Below, piece by piece: positions 25,197 to 34,234 of a DNA stretch of 64,000 bases (position 1 is its first letter; every line of letters begins with the position of its first letter). The translations under genes were made by a program, and so were the position numbers. The stretch comes from an uncultured Muribaculaceae bacterium. Lineage in GTDB: Bacteria > Bacteroidota > Bacteroidia > Bacteroidales > Muribaculaceae. The DNA is taken from assembly GCA_910586995.1 (NCBI GenBank), contig CAJUKZ010000009.1, forward strand, positions 1 to 64,000. The letters run 5' to 3'. Below the pieces are notes generated by a model. The model made no database searches, was not told where the DNA came from, and worked only from the letters and a program-made list of their open reading frames with translations.

Positions 25197-26315
25197 ATGC
25201 GGCCTAAGTCACGAATCTTGCCTGTGCTTCTGCGTGTGGCGCTCCCTGTGGCCATTGGCGCTGTAGTGTTCATATGGCTTTTCCATGACGACTTCACTCC
25301 GGAGACATGGAATGCCGTGGCATGGACACCGTGGTCGGTGATGGCTGTGGCACTTGCGTGGCTTGCTATGGCAGGGCGCGATTTCGGGCTAACGTGGCGT
25401 TTCCGAACTCTGTCGGGAAAAGATCTCACCTGGCGCGATGCACTGAGGGTGGACATGATGTGTGAGTTCACATCGGCAGTTACACCTACAGCCGTGGGCG
25501 GAAGCGCTATGGGCATTGTATACCTGAATCATGAGGGCATGGACATGGGCCGGGCGGCCACGGTCACAATGACGGCTCTGTTTCTCGACGAACTGTTTTT
25601 TGTAGTAGTATGTCCGCTCATATGTCTGCTGATGCCTCAGGAGGCATTGTTCGGTGCGGAGCAGGGTGGTTTCGGAGAGGGAATACGCATAGCATTCTGG
25701 ATCGTATATGCCGGTCTGGTGGTGTGGACTGCGCTTCTTTTCGCCGGAATATTCCTTAGTCCCGGGAGTGTGCGCAGGTTGTTGCTGTGGATCGCAGGAT
25801 TGCGGATCTTTCGCCGTTGGTATACAGCCACGGACCGCATGACGGCCAATATGGTGTCTGCCTCCAAGGATCTGCGAGGGCGTCCGGCGGTGTGGTGGAT
25901 CAGGGTTTTCGGGGCTACGGCAGTGTCGTGGTGCTCGCGTTTCTTGGTTGTCAACGCCTTGGTGTGGGGATTTGCCCCCGAAGCGCCGCAACTGACGGTT
26001 TTCTGCCGCCAGTTTGTGATCTGGGTAGTGCTTATCGTAAGTCCCACACCAGGTGGTAGCGGACTCGGCGAATGGATCTTCACAGAATACTACAGCGACG
26101 TGGTCGGATCGGCCGGCGTGGCGCTTGTGCTTGCCTTGCTGTGGCGTGTGGTGAGCTATTATATATATCTGATTCTCGGTCTGGCGGTGCTCCCGTCGTT
26201 CCTGACACCGAGGAAACAAAAATTGAAAACCATTCATTCTTCATATCATGACAATCAAACGACTGCTGACAACTCTTGTCCTCGCCCTGACTCTGGCTCA
26301 AGGCATGCTGGCTGA
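25197..26315 (+). CDS. UPF0104 / lysylphosphatidylglycerol synthase-like membrane protein
   Basis: A 372-residue polytopic inner membrane protein with about eight hydrophobic segments. It matches the LPG-synthase transmembrane-domain family, with GRDFGLTWRFRTLSG, the conserved EFTSAVTPTAVGGSAMG and PGGSGLGEWIFTEYY. There is no soluble aminoacyl-transfer domain, so it is not a full MprF. Members may flip or handle lipids, but the specific role is unknown. The last 23 codons overlap the NfeD gene by 68 bp and encode a low-complexity polar tail (SSYHDNQTTADNS), perhaps a recently lost stop. It lies 5 bp after the ThiE-like gene. Confidence 0.85.
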   Translation: MRPKSRILPVLLRVALPVAIGAVVFIWLFHDDFTPETWNAVAWTPWSVMAVALAWLAMAGRDFGLTWRFRTLSGKDLTWRDALRVDMMCEFTSAVTPTAVGGSAMGIVYLNHEGMDMGRAATVTMTALFLDELFFVVVCPLICLLMPQEALFGAEQGGFGEGIRIAFWIVYAGLVVWTALLFAGIFLSPGSVRRLLLWIAGLRIFRRWYTATDRMTANMVSASKDLRGRPAVWWIRVFGATAVSWCSRFLVVNALVWGFAPEAPQLTVFCRQFVIWVVLIVSPTPGGSGLGEWIFTEYYSDVVGSAGVALVLALLWRVVSYYIYLILGLAVLPSFLTPRKQKLKTIHSSYHDNQTTADNSCPRPDSGSRHAG

Positions 26316-27609
26316 AAGGCTTGTCTACGTGTTGCCGTTAGGCGAGGAGATCGGCCCTCTGACGTGGTTTTATACCCGCGACGCCATAAAGGAGGCTAAA
26401 CAGATGCGGGCCGACCTGCTTGTGGTGCATCTGAATACATACGGAGGCGCTCTTGTCGACGCTGACTCGATACGTACGGCATTGTTGCGTTGCGAGATAC
26501 CGACAGTGGCATACGTGGATCATAATGCCGCTTCGGCCGGTGCGCTCATAGCTCTGGCTTGTGATTCGGTGTATATGTCGCCCGGCGCGAGTATGGGCGC
26601 GGCTACGGTGGTCGATGGCTCCGGAGAGGCACTCCCCGACAAATACCAGAGCTACATGCGTTCGCTGATGCGGTCTACAGCTGAGGCTCACGGACGCTAT
26701 TGGAGCGAGGCGGATTCGGCGTTGCTTTGGCGTCGGGATCCGCTCGTGGCTGAGGCTATGGTAGACCCGCGAGTGATTGTTCCCGGACTGATTGACAGTA
26801 CGAAGGTACTTACGTTCACACCGGAGGAAGCTCAGGCATGGGGCTATAGCGACGGCGTGGCAGTGTCTATGCAGCAGATGCTTGATCAGTTGGGTCATTC
26901 AAAGTCGGACATGGCGCGTTATACCCCCACATTGACTAACAAGATACTGGGTTTCCTGAGCAGCATGGCTGTGCAGGGTGTGCTTATAATGCTTATAATA
27001 GGCGGCATAGTGATGGAGCTTAAAACTCCCGGACTTGGGTTGCCGGCGGCTACGGCACTCATAGCCGCCGTACTGTATTTCCTGCCCATGTGTGTCACCG
27101 GAGTGGTGTCAGGCTGGGTGTTGCTGATGTTTATTGCCGGCCTGGTATGTCTGGCAATGGAAGTCTTCGTGATTCCAGGTTTCGGAGTGGCCGGTATAGC
27201 CGGTATAATCGGAATTGCCGGTTCGATAATAATAGCGCTTGTGCAGAAAGAATCCATAATGGATGTCACTATCGGCGATGTGGCCTATGCCTGCATGCTG
27301 TTCCTCGTGTCGCTGGGCGGAGCGCTGTTGCTGATATGGTATCTGTCGTCGAAATACGGGCCGCGCTTCGTGAGGCGCACCATCGAGCTTGAGCGTGCGC
27401 AGTATGTCCGCGACGGCTATGTGGGAGTCGATATGACGCCTGCGGCCAAGGTTGGCTGCAAGGCGGTGACTGTTACCGACATGCGTCCGTCGGGCAAGAT
27501 AGCCATAGGAGATGATACCTACGACGCCGTGGCCATCGACGGCTATGTGGATGCCGGTACGGAAGTGTCAGTTGTCAAATACGAAAACTCGCAGTTGTAC
27601 GTGAAATGA
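26248..27609 (+). CDS. NfeD-family membrane protein with ClpP-like serine protease domain
   Basis: 453 residues (NfeD1b class). A signal peptide ends near residue 22. The ClpP/SppA-like protease domain (about 25-215) has nucleophile Ser97 in NAASAGALIAL and the likely base Lys132 (PDKYQ). Four or five membrane helices (about 225-365) and a C-terminal OB-fold NfeD domain (about 385-453) follow. Characterised homologues cleave hydrophobic peptides such as stomatin tails, and partner SPFH/stomatin proteins are common. None is adjacent here. It overlaps the upstream UPF0104 gene by 68 bp and ispE by 4 bp, implying coupled translation. Confidence 0.92.
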   Translation: MTIKRLLTTLVLALTLAQGMLAERLVYVLPLGEEIGPLTWFYTRDAIKEAKQMRADLLVVHLNTYGGALVDADSIRTALLRCEIPTVAYVDHNAASAGALIALACDSVYMSPGASMGAATVVDGSGEALPDKYQSYMRSLMRSTAEAHGRYWSEADSALLWRRDPLVAEAMVDPRVIVPGLIDSTKVLTFTPEEAQAWGYSDGVAVSMQQMLDQLGHSKSDMARYTPTLTNKILGFLSSMAVQGVLIMLIIGGIVMELKTPGLGLPAATALIAAVLYFLPMCVTGVVSGWVLLMFIAGLVCLAMEVFVIPGFGVAGIAGIIGIAGSIIIALVQKESIMDVTIGDVAYACMLFLVSLGGALLLIWYLSSKYGPRFVRRTIELERAQYVRDGYVGVDMTPAAKVGCKAVTVTDMRPSGKIAIGDDTYDAVAIDGYVDAGTEVSVVKYENSQLYVK

Positions 27610-28466
27610 TCCTGTTTCCTAACGCCAAGATAAATTTGGGCCTCGACATTCTGAGCCGCAGGCCCGACGGCTACCATGAGGTAGCTACAGTGATGTATCC
27701 TCTGCCGTGGTGCGATGTACTCGAGATAGTGCCATCAAGCGGTAGCGATGCTACGCTTACCGTAAGCGGACGTAGTGTCGGCTGTCCGGTAGAGAAAAAT
27801 CTGGTTATGAAAGCATACCGCGCATTGCAGGAAGCAGTACCCGGACTTCCTGCCGCTGATATCTACCTGCGCAAGATCGTGCCTGATGGGGCCGGTCTTG
27901 GCGGAGGCTCGTCCGATGCAGCTTTCACGCTGCGTGGGCTGAACGATCTGTTTGCTCTCGGGCTTGACGATGCTTTTCTTGCGTCGGTGGCTTCATCGCT
28001 TGGTGCAGATTGTCCGTTCTTCATCTACAACAGGCCTATGCTCTGCACAGGTATAGGGACAGAGCTTGAGCCAGTCGATGTGCCTTGTGTGGCCGGTATG
28101 ACAGTCGGGGTTGTAAAGCCTGCGGTATCAGTGCCGACACGGGATGCCTATGCGGGAGTATGTCCGCAGATCCCGGAAGTGGCATTGGCTGATGTAATAG
28201 CTGATTTTCCGTATGGTGATTCAGCCCGAAGGGTGTGCAATGCATTCGAACATAGTGTGTTGGAGGCCTATCCGGCAATCGCATGTGTCAAGGATACATT
28301 CCTGAACGATGCCCGTCTGCCAAGACCTGTGTATGTATCGATGTCGGGAAGTGGTTCGGCTGTCTATGCCCTGTATTCGCCCGGTAGCTGTTCCGCTGAC
28401 AAATTGTCAGCAGCCATGCAGGAGGTCTTTCCGGACTGTGATGTGTTCAGTTCGGTAATGGCCTGA
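27606..28466 (+). CDS. ispE: 4-diphosphocytidyl-2-C-methyl-D-erythritol kinase
   Basis: A 286-residue GHMP kinase that phosphorylates CDP-ME in the non-mevalonate isoprenoid pathway. The N-terminal NAKINLGLDI carries the catalytic-type Lys8. The ATP-binding loop PDGAGLGGGSSDAAF is at 93-107, the catalytic-type Asp135 is in GADCPFF, and the third GHMP motif MSGSGSAVYAL is near the C-terminus. The start codon overlaps the NfeD stop as ATGA. A hairpin (28506-28526) lies before grpE. Confidence 0.96.
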   Translation: MILFPNAKINLGLDILSRRPDGYHEVATVMYPLPWCDVLEIVPSSGSDATLTVSGRSVGCPVEKNLVMKAYRALQEAVPGLPAADIYLRKIVPDGAGLGGGSSDAAFTLRGLNDLFALGLDDAFLASVASSLGADCPFFIYNRPMLCTGIGTELEPVDVPCVAGMTVGVVKPAVSVPTRDAYAGVCPQIPEVALADVIADFPYGDSARRVCNAFEHSVLEAYPAIACVKDTFLNDARLPRPVYVSMSGSGSAVYALYSPGSCSADKLSAAMQEVFPDCDVFSSVMA

Positions 28467-28505
28467 GCAAACGTTTCGGTGCGAAAGTTGTTATATAATG
28501 TGATG

Positions 28506-28526
28506 AATCAGCCGTCAGGGCTGATT
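28506..28526 (+). terminator. Hairpin between ispE and grpE
   Basis: AATCAGCC-GTCAG-GGCTGATT followed by a broken T-run. Possible weak terminator of ispE or leader stem for grpE. It does not match the CIRCE heat-shock operator. Confidence 0.45.
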
Positions 28527-28551
28527 TTGGCAATGTTTTTGCTGTAGATAT

Positions 28552-29190
28552 ATGAAGAAGCCTAAATTTTTCAAGAACAAACACAAGCGTATGGAAAATA
28601 AAGCCAACGAAAAAGATAAAATGAACAGTGTGGCGGAGGAGAATGCCACCAACCAGCCCGAAATCGAGGATGTGAATGTGGAATACGTGGATGGCCAGCC
28701 CGCAGAGGAAGGTGAAAGCGATGCCGCAGCCACACTTGCAGCCGATCTTGAGGCCACACAGGCCGCTTTGGAAAAGGAGCGCAAGGAGTATAAGTTTCTG
28801 CTTGCAGATTTCGACAACTTCCGCAAGCGGGTGCAGAAAGAAAAAGCTGAACTGATCCGTAACGGTGCTGAAAAGGCAATGGCCGGTCTGCTTCCCATAC
28901 TTGACGACTTCGAGCGTGGACTCGAGGCGTCGAAGTCGGTAGCCGACGCTGAGTCGGTTCGTCAGGGAATGGAACTGATCTACAATAAGTTTGTGAAATA
29001 CCTCGACCAGAATGGTGTCAAGGCTATGGATAGCACTGGTGCGGACTTCGACGCCGACTTCCACGAAGCCATAGCAACGATTCCTGCGCCGTCGCCTGAA
29101 CTCAAGGGTAAGGTGATAGACACCACGCAGAGGGGATATATGATAAATGACAAAGTACTCCGCCATGCAAAAGTGGTGGTAGGAGAATAA
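28552..29190 (+). CDS. grpE: Nucleotide exchange factor GrpE
   Basis: 212 residues. The DnaK co-chaperone that speeds ADP release. It has a charged disordered N-terminus (1 to about 60), a long coiled coil (about 62-105, with EKERKEYKFLLADFDNFRKR) and the conserved AMAGLLPILDDFERGL. The C-terminal beta-wing domain ends HAKVVVGE. Met at 14 or 24 are possible alternative starts because the first residues are very basic. dnaJ follows after 14 bp. dnaK is not in the window. Confidence 0.95.
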   Translation: MKKPKFFKNKHKRMENKANEKDKMNSVAEENATNQPEIEDVNVEYVDGQPAEEGESDAAATLAADLEATQAALEKERKEYKFLLADFDNFRKRVQKEKAELIRNGAEKAMAGLLPILDDFERGLEASKSVADAESVRQGMELIYNKFVKYLDQNGVKAMDSTGADFDADFHEAIATIPAPSPELKGKVIDTTQRGYMINDKVLRHAKVVVGE

Positions 29191-29204
29191 TCACCACCGG
29201 CGAC

Positions 29205-30374
29205 ATGGAAAAAAGAGATTACTACGAAGTGCTCGGCGTAAGCAAGAACGCCACTAAAGATGAGCTTAAAAAAGCATACCGTAAGCTGGCCATCAAATAT
29301 CACCCGGACAAGAATCCGGGCGACAAGGAGGCTGTGGAGAAATTCAAGGAGGCTGCTGAAGCATACGATGTGCTCAGCGACGACGACAAGCGTGCCAAGT
29401 ACGACCAGTTCGGGCACAATATGGGTCCGCAGGGCTTCGGTGGTTCCGGCGGCGGCTTCTACAGCGGCGGCGGAATGTCGATGGAGGATATTTTCTCGCA
29501 GTTCGGCGATATATTCGGCGGCGGCTTCGGTGGCTTCGGCGGTTTCGGCGGAGCTACGGGAGGTCGTACACGGACCAAACGTCAGCGTCGCGGTTCGGAC
29601 CTGCGCATAAAGGTGAAACTGACACTTGAGGATATAGCCAAGGGTGCTAACAAGACACTGAAGATACCTACGTATGTGAAGTGCGAGAAGTGCAATGGCA
29701 CAGGTGCGCGCGACGGTGTGGCATTCGCCACATGTAACACGTGTCACGGCACAGGCAGTGTGACCCAGGTGCAGCATACCATACTCGGCGACATGCAGAG
29801 CACGGCCACATGTCCTACCTGTGAGGGTAGCGGTAAGGTGATAACCGAGAAATGCCAGCACTGCCACGGTGAAGGTGTCATAAGAGAGGAACGCACTGTA
29901 TCTTTCAACATTCCGGCAGGTGTATCCGACGGCATGACGCTCACTATCAAGGGTAATGGTAATGCTCCGCGTGGAGGTGGCGTGAACGGCGACCTTCTCG
30001 TGGTGATCGAGGAGATAAAGCATCCGGAACTGATACGCGACGGCAACGACGTGATCTACAATCTGCTGCTTGATCTGCCTACGGCAATGCTCGGCGGCAG
30101 TGTGGAAGTGCCCACTATAGGAGGGCGCGCGCGCCTGAAGATCGCAGCCGGTACGCAGCCGGGCAAGGTGCTGCGACTGCGCGGCAAGGGTCTGCCTTCG
30201 ACTGAGGGCTACGGCACAGGCGATGAGCTTGTCAACGTGATGGTGTACATTCCTGAAAAGCTCTCCGACGAGGAGAAAGCTGCAGTCGAGGCCATGCGCA
30301 CATCACCTAACGTGACTCCGACCGAGGACGAGAAGAAACGTATATTCTCGAAGCTGAAGCATATTTTCGAGTAA
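29205..30374 (+). CDS. dnaJ: Chaperone DnaJ
   Basis: A 389-residue type I Hsp40. The J-domain carries HPD at 33-35. A Gly/Phe-rich region covers about 72-120. Four CxxCxGxG zinc motifs lie at about 160-224 (CEKCNGTG, CNTCHGTG, CPTCEGSG, CQHCHGEG), and substrate-binding C-terminal domains follow. It delivers unfolded clients to DnaK and stimulates its ATPase. It forms an operon with grpE and ends at a strong terminator. Confidence 0.97.
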   Translation: MEKRDYYEVLGVSKNATKDELKKAYRKLAIKYHPDKNPGDKEAVEKFKEAAEAYDVLSDDDKRAKYDQFGHNMGPQGFGGSGGGFYSGGGMSMEDIFSQFGDIFGGGFGGFGGFGGATGGRTRTKRQRRGSDLRIKVKLTLEDIAKGANKTLKIPTYVKCEKCNGTGARDGVAFATCNTCHGTGSVTQVQHTILGDMQSTATCPTCEGSGKVITEKCQHCHGEGVIREERTVSFNIPAGVSDGMTLTIKGNGNAPRGGGVNGDLLVVIEEIKHPELIRDGNDVIYNLLLDLPTAMLGGSVEVPTIGGRARLKIAAGTQPGKVLRLRGKGLPSTEGYGTGDELVNVMVYIPEKLSDEEKAAVEAMRTSPNVTPTEDEKKRIFSKLKHIFE

Positions 30375-30398
30375 TCTCCTGACGATTGAATATATTGA

Positions 30399-30439
30399 GG
30401 GCCTGCACACCGGAATTTCCGGAGAGCAGGCCCTTTTTT
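30399..30439. terminator. Terminator of grpE-dnaJ
   Basis: GGGCCTGC (30399-30406) pairs with GCAGGCCC (30426-30433), with an inner CCGGA/TCCGG stem and then TTTTTT (30434-30439). Confidence 0.88.
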
Positions 30440-30461
30440 CGGAGGTATGGTTATTAAGATC

Positions 30462-31985
30462 TTATTTCCCGGGGAGCCTGGAAATAATCATCCGGTTTAT
30501 TGCATCTCTTTCGTCGCTGTTCAGTCCGATAGTGTAGCATAGTCCTGCTGCGACAATGAATCCTGCGGATGATGTGGCGAGTACAGAGACTGTGCTTGCG
30601 CTGTCGAACACAGTGAACCAGAAGACAGCCGTAACTGCCGCTGCCGAGCATAATACTATGGTTTCCCTCACTATCACCGGTGAGATCTCAGAGATAAAAT
30701 CATTGTAGAAGAATTTCCGGTAGTATGCGAATTTGATGCCTGCGCAAAGCAGGCTGCTGAGTATGCATAGCCAGATTACATATTCGGGAGGGAAATTGCA
30801 AAATTTCAGTCCGGCGTATGCCAATCCGAAGCACAGAATTTTGGGTAGTGTGAGGTAGATGATGAATCTGCTGATGTGCCCAGTGGCGTTTATGGCCATG
30901 TGGAAAGTCCCGCCCATTGAGAGGAACAGGATTTCGATCATCAGCAGGCGTGTGAACAGCACTGAGTAAGGTGGGACTTCAGGCAGCCATATGCGCAGCA
31001 CCCATTCTGCACAGAAGAATGCTGGTACGGTGAGCACGAGCATCAGCAGGAAAGACAGCTTGGATGTCTGCAATACGAGGCGGTCCATCTGCGACAGACG
31101 TCCGGACGCATAGTGCATCGTTATCTGCGGCTGGGCGGCCATCTGGAAGCCGGTTACGAAATTGATGAGGATTGATTTAACGTTGTAGGCGATACCGCGG
31201 GCCGCATTCACTACAGGTCCGAAGACTACATTGAGGAGGATGTTCATACCTTGATCCACGAATATATCGCCGAAATTGCCAAAAAGATTCCAACCTGAGT
31301 AGCTGAGAATCTCGCGCATTTTATCGCCCGATACTTCGATTCCGACGCGGCATTCACTGAATTTTCTTGCCGCCAACCAATATACTGCGGTTATTGCGCC
31401 TGTCACAATCGCCGTCAGCGCCGCATAGAGTTCGAGCTTGTCGAGAGGAATCCACACGAGAAGGAACACGATGAGTAGTTTCAGTACAGATTCTATCACA
31501 CTTGTGTATGCGAAGAATCCCATGCGCTCGTGTGCGATGAAAGCGGCATTGAAGGGTATGCGCAATATGCTGAAGATCATCGACAGCACAGAGTATTGAT
31601 AAACGGCCATTGCGGCAGTCATGCGTTCCGGAGGTATCACCAGCACTTTGGCCACAACCCATAGTCCGACAGTCTCGGCTATCAGCAGGATGGCTGCTAT
31701 GAGGATCAGGTATATGGTGAATGTGACCTTGAATACGTGACGCTGGGAGTCCAGGTCTCCCTTGCCAAGCTCGAAGGCGAAGAAGCGCGTGGAGGCAGCC
31801 GACATTGTGGATGTCAGGAATGTGAACATAGCCACAAATCCACCTATCACGTTATATACACCGAAGTCCACCACTCCAAGTGTGGCCAGGACTATGCGTG
31901 TTGCATAAAGCGACACGCCTACTGTCACCAGTGTGCGTGTATATAAGAATAATGTGTTCTTTGCTACTGTCGAATTGCTACCCAT
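30462..31985 (-). CDS. Polysaccharide flippase-like membrane protein (MOP superfamily, Wzx/PST type)
   Basis: 507 residues with about 12-14 hydrophobic helices, the layout of O-antigen/polysaccharide flippases that move lipid-linked sugar units across the inner membrane. Typical features are the N-terminal KNTLFLYTRTLVTVGVSLYA, the FGVYNVIGGFVAMF segment and AARGIAYNVKSILINFV near mid-protein. It lies 21 bp downstream of the UDP-sugar dehydrogenase gene and is co-transcribed with it. There are no glycosyltransferases in the window, so the exported glycan is unknown. Confidence 0.88.
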   Translation of the reverse strand: MGSNSTVAKNTLFLYTRTLVTVGVSLYATRIVLATLGVVDFGVYNVIGGFVAMFTFLTSTMSAASTRFFAFELGKGDLDSQRHVFKVTFTIYLILIAAILLIAETVGLWVVAKVLVIPPERMTAAMAVYQYSVLSMIFSILRIPFNAAFIAHERMGFFAYTSVIESVLKLLIVFLLVWIPLDKLELYAALTAIVTGAITAVYWLAARKFSECRVGIEVSGDKMREILSYSGWNLFGNFGDIFVDQGMNILLNVVFGPVVNAARGIAYNVKSILINFVTGFQMAAQPQITMHYASGRLSQMDRLVLQTSKLSFLLMLVLTVPAFFCAEWVLRIWLPEVPPYSVLFTRLLMIEILFLSMGGTFHMAINATGHISRFIIYLTLPKILCFGLAYAGLKFCNFPPEYVIWLCILSSLLCAGIKFAYYRKFFYNDFISEISPVIVRETIVLCSAAAVTAVFWFTVFDSASTVSVLATSSAGFIVAAGLCYTIGLNSDERDAINRMIISRLPGK

Positions 31986-32006
31986 GCCTGATCTGCTTTG
32001 TCGGTG

Positions 32007-33323
32007 TCAGTCGTTGGCGAACAGGTCGCGTGTGTATACTTTGTCGGTCACGTCGGCCAGGTCGGGGCTTGTGCGGTTGGCGATTATCACTCTCGACAGG
32101 CGTTTGAACTCGTCGAGATCGTTGACCACGCGTGATCCGAAGAAGGTGCTGCCGTCCTCGAGCACAGGTTCGTAGACAATGACCGTTGCGCCTTTGGCCT
32201 TGATGCGCTTCATCACACCTTGGACAGAAGATTGCCGGAAATTGTCGGAATCGGTCTTCATTGTGAGCCTGTACACACCGATAATGCATTCGTCCTCGTT
32301 CACGGAGCCGAAGCTGTTGCGGTCGGAGTAGGTATAATATCCGGCTTTGCGCAGCACCCGGTCGGCGATGAAGTCCTTGCGGGTGCGGTTGCTCTCCACG
32401 ATGGCGTTCATCATGTTCTGCGGCACGTTGGCATAGTTGGCCAGCAGTTGTTTGGTGTCTTTGGGGAGGCAATAGCCTCCGTAGCCGAACGATGGGTTGT
32501 TGTAGTGTGTGCCTATGCGCGGGTCAAGACCTACACCTTCGATTATGGCACGTGTGTCGAGTCCTTTGACCTCGGCGTAGGTGTCAAGCTCGTTGAAGTA
32601 GCTGACCCTGAGGGCCAGGTATGTGTTGGCGAACAGTTTCACGGCCTCAGCTTCCTTGAGTCCCATTATGAGGGTGGGGATGTCTTTTTTCAGAGCGCCT
32701 TGAGAGAGCAGTGATGCTAATGTGTCGGCTGCCCGGGAGAGCATTCCGAGGTCGGCGACTTTGAGTATGTCGGCATTCTCGGCCTGGAATCTCGGATCGT
32801 CGATTATCTTTGGCACGCCTACAATGATGCGCGACGGGTAGAGGTTGTCGTAGAGCGCGTTGCCCTCGCGCAGAAATTCGGGAGAGAACAGCAGATTGAG
32901 TCTGCCGACGCCTTTGGCGGCATATTTTGAGTAGAGCGAGCGGCAGTAGCCAACCGGAATTGTGGACTTTATGACCATCACAGCACGGGGATTGACCTCG
33001 AGCACAAGGTCTATGACTTCCTCGACGCGCGAGGTGTCGAAATAGTTGCGCACCGGATCGTAGTTGGTAGGCGCGGCGATAACCACAAAGTCGGCGTCGG
33101 CATATGCCGATGCTCCGTCGAGAGTCGCCCGCAGGTCGAGCGGCATATCACGCAGGTATTTTTCTATATAGCTGTCGCGTATGGGAGAGCGGCGGTTGTT
33201 CACCATCTCCACTTTCTCAGGTATCAGATCGACGGCTGTCACTTGGTTGTGGACTGCAAGCAGAGTGGCGATGCTCATGCCCACATAGCCTGTGCCGGCC
33301 ACAGCTATGTTGTATTTTTTCAT
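32007..33323 (-). CDS. ugd: UDP-glucose/UDP-sugar 6-dehydrogenase
   Basis: A 438-residue NAD-dependent dehydrogenase that oxidises a UDP-hexose (most likely UDP-glucose to UDP-glucuronate) for surface polysaccharide. The Rossmann motif GTGYVG is at 10-15. FSPEFLREGNA is at about 146-156, and the catalytic Cys285 is in GYGGYCLPKDT. The C-terminal UDP-binding domain has the Arg-rich SRVIIANR. It is the first gene of a two-gene operon with the flippase, driven by a consensus promoter at 33346-33377. Confidence 0.92.
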   Translation of the reverse strand: MKKYNIAVAGTGYVGMSIATLLAVHNQVTAVDLIPEKVEMVNNRRSPIRDSYIEKYLRDMPLDLRATLDGASAYADADFVVIAAPTNYDPVRNYFDTSRVEEVIDLVLEVNPRAVMVIKSTIPVGYCRSLYSKYAAKGVGRLNLLFSPEFLREGNALYDNLYPSRIIVGVPKIIDDPRFQAENADILKVADLGMLSRAADTLASLLSQGALKKDIPTLIMGLKEAEAVKLFANTYLALRVSYFNELDTYAEVKGLDTRAIIEGVGLDPRIGTHYNNPSFGYGGYCLPKDTKQLLANYANVPQNMMNAIVESNRTRKDFIADRVLRKAGYYTYSDRNSFGSVNEDECIIGVYRLTMKTDSDNFRQSSVQGVMKRIKAKGATVIVYEPVLEDGSTFFGSRVVNDLDEFKRLSRVIIANRTSPDLADVTDKVYTRDLFAND

Positions 33324-33345
33324 TAGGTCATGTGATTGGTCATTG

Positions 33346-33377
33346 CAAAGTTAAGCACATTAGTCCGAAATAGCAAA
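33346..33377 (-). promoter_or_regulatory. Consensus promoter of ugd-flippase
   Basis: On the minus strand TTTG (33377-33374), 20 bp, TAACTTTG (33353-33346). The leader is about 15 nt. Confidence 0.8.
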
Positions 33378-33435
33378 ATGTGCAGGCTTTAGTTTGTCCG
33401 CAGGTGTATTGTCCTATGGGTGGATTAACTTTGAT

Positions 33436-33466
33436 TTTGATTAGTGGCTAAAAATAAGTAACTTTG
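33436..33466 (+). promoter_or_regulatory. Consensus promoter of the barrel-barrel-PCMD operon
   Basis: TTTG (33436-33439), 19 bp, TAACTTTG (33459-33466). The predicted start near 33473 rules out the in-frame start at 33464 and fixes the ATG at 33494. Confidence 0.8.
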
Positions 33467-33493
33467 CGGGATATTTTTTACCATCATTACCGC

Positions 33494-34234
33494 ATGAAAA
33501 CTGTTATTAACAGGCTTACGTTGTTGTTTGTCGCTGTGGCCGTAGCGTTGTCCGCTGCGTCGCAGGAGCAATTCAAACGCAGTCTCGGTCAGGAATCGTT
33601 TATTCCAAAGGGCCAGTGGATCACGGGCGTGTCGGTTAGTTATTCGCATTCGAGTCAGGACAATTACCAGTTCCTTATCATAGAGGGAATCGACGGAGAT
33701 ACTTACTCTTATAAAGTGTCGCCTATGGCAATGTATTGCTTCAAGGACAATCTTGCGGCGGGCATGCGTCTGAGCTATCAGCGTCAGCGCACGCATCTTG
33801 ACAAAGCTGATGTGATAATCGACTCTGAAACAGAGTATAACGTGGATAATCTGTACAGTATATCCCACAAGTTCTATGCTACGGCTGCTTTCCGTAATTA
33901 TCTTTCGTTTGGCTCGTCGAAGCGTTTCGGCCTGTTCAATGAAGTACAGCTACAGTTCGGTGCAGGCGAGTCGAAGCTGTGCAGCGGTAGCGGGCAGGAT
34001 CTCACGGGTACATTCTCGCGCAGCTATTCGGTGGATATAGGCCTGGCGCCCGGAATCGTGATGTTCCTGAATAACTATTCGGCCATAGAGGTGAATGTGG
34101 GTGTGCTCGGTTTCAGCTATGACCACACGCGCCAGGTGACAGACCAGGTGTATGTGGCGCACTATAATACGAAAAGCGCCAATTTCAAGATAAATCTGTT
34201 TTCGATAACCTTCGGTGTCACGTTCTACCTATGA
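33494..34234 (+). CDS. Probable outer membrane beta-barrel protein, first of a tandem pair
   Basis: 246 residues with a signal peptide ending near residue 23 (LSAAS before QEQ). The rest alternates like an 8-to-10-strand barrel and ends in aromatic FYL. I cannot name a family. It is a paralogue of the next gene: both share a PKGQW/PRGRW opening, a YSYKVSPMAMYCF / YSIKPSVSYFF segment, and a YRNYLSFG / YRNYVGLG plus RFGLFNEV / RFAVFNEV segment. Start and stop overlap as ATGA with the second copy, so translation is coupled. A structural or porin-like role is inferred from the barrel pattern only. Confidence 0.75.
   Translation: MKTVINRLTLLFVAVAVALSAASQEQFKRSLGQESFIPKGQWITGVSVSYSHSSQDNYQFLIIEGIDGDTYSYKVSPMAMYCFKDNLAAGMRLSYQRQRTHLDKADVIIDSETEYNVDNLYSISHKFYATAAFRNYLSFGSSKRFGLFNEVQLQFGAGESKLCSGSGQDLTGTFSRSYSVDIGLAPGIVMFLNNYSAIEVNVGVLGFSYDHTRQVTDQVYVAHYNTKSANFKINLFSITFGVTFYL

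Noticed and set aside
28467..28551. CIRCE heat-shock operator before grpE
   Set aside because: The inverted repeat present is AATCAGCC/GGCTGATT, not TTAGCACTC/GAGTGCTAA.
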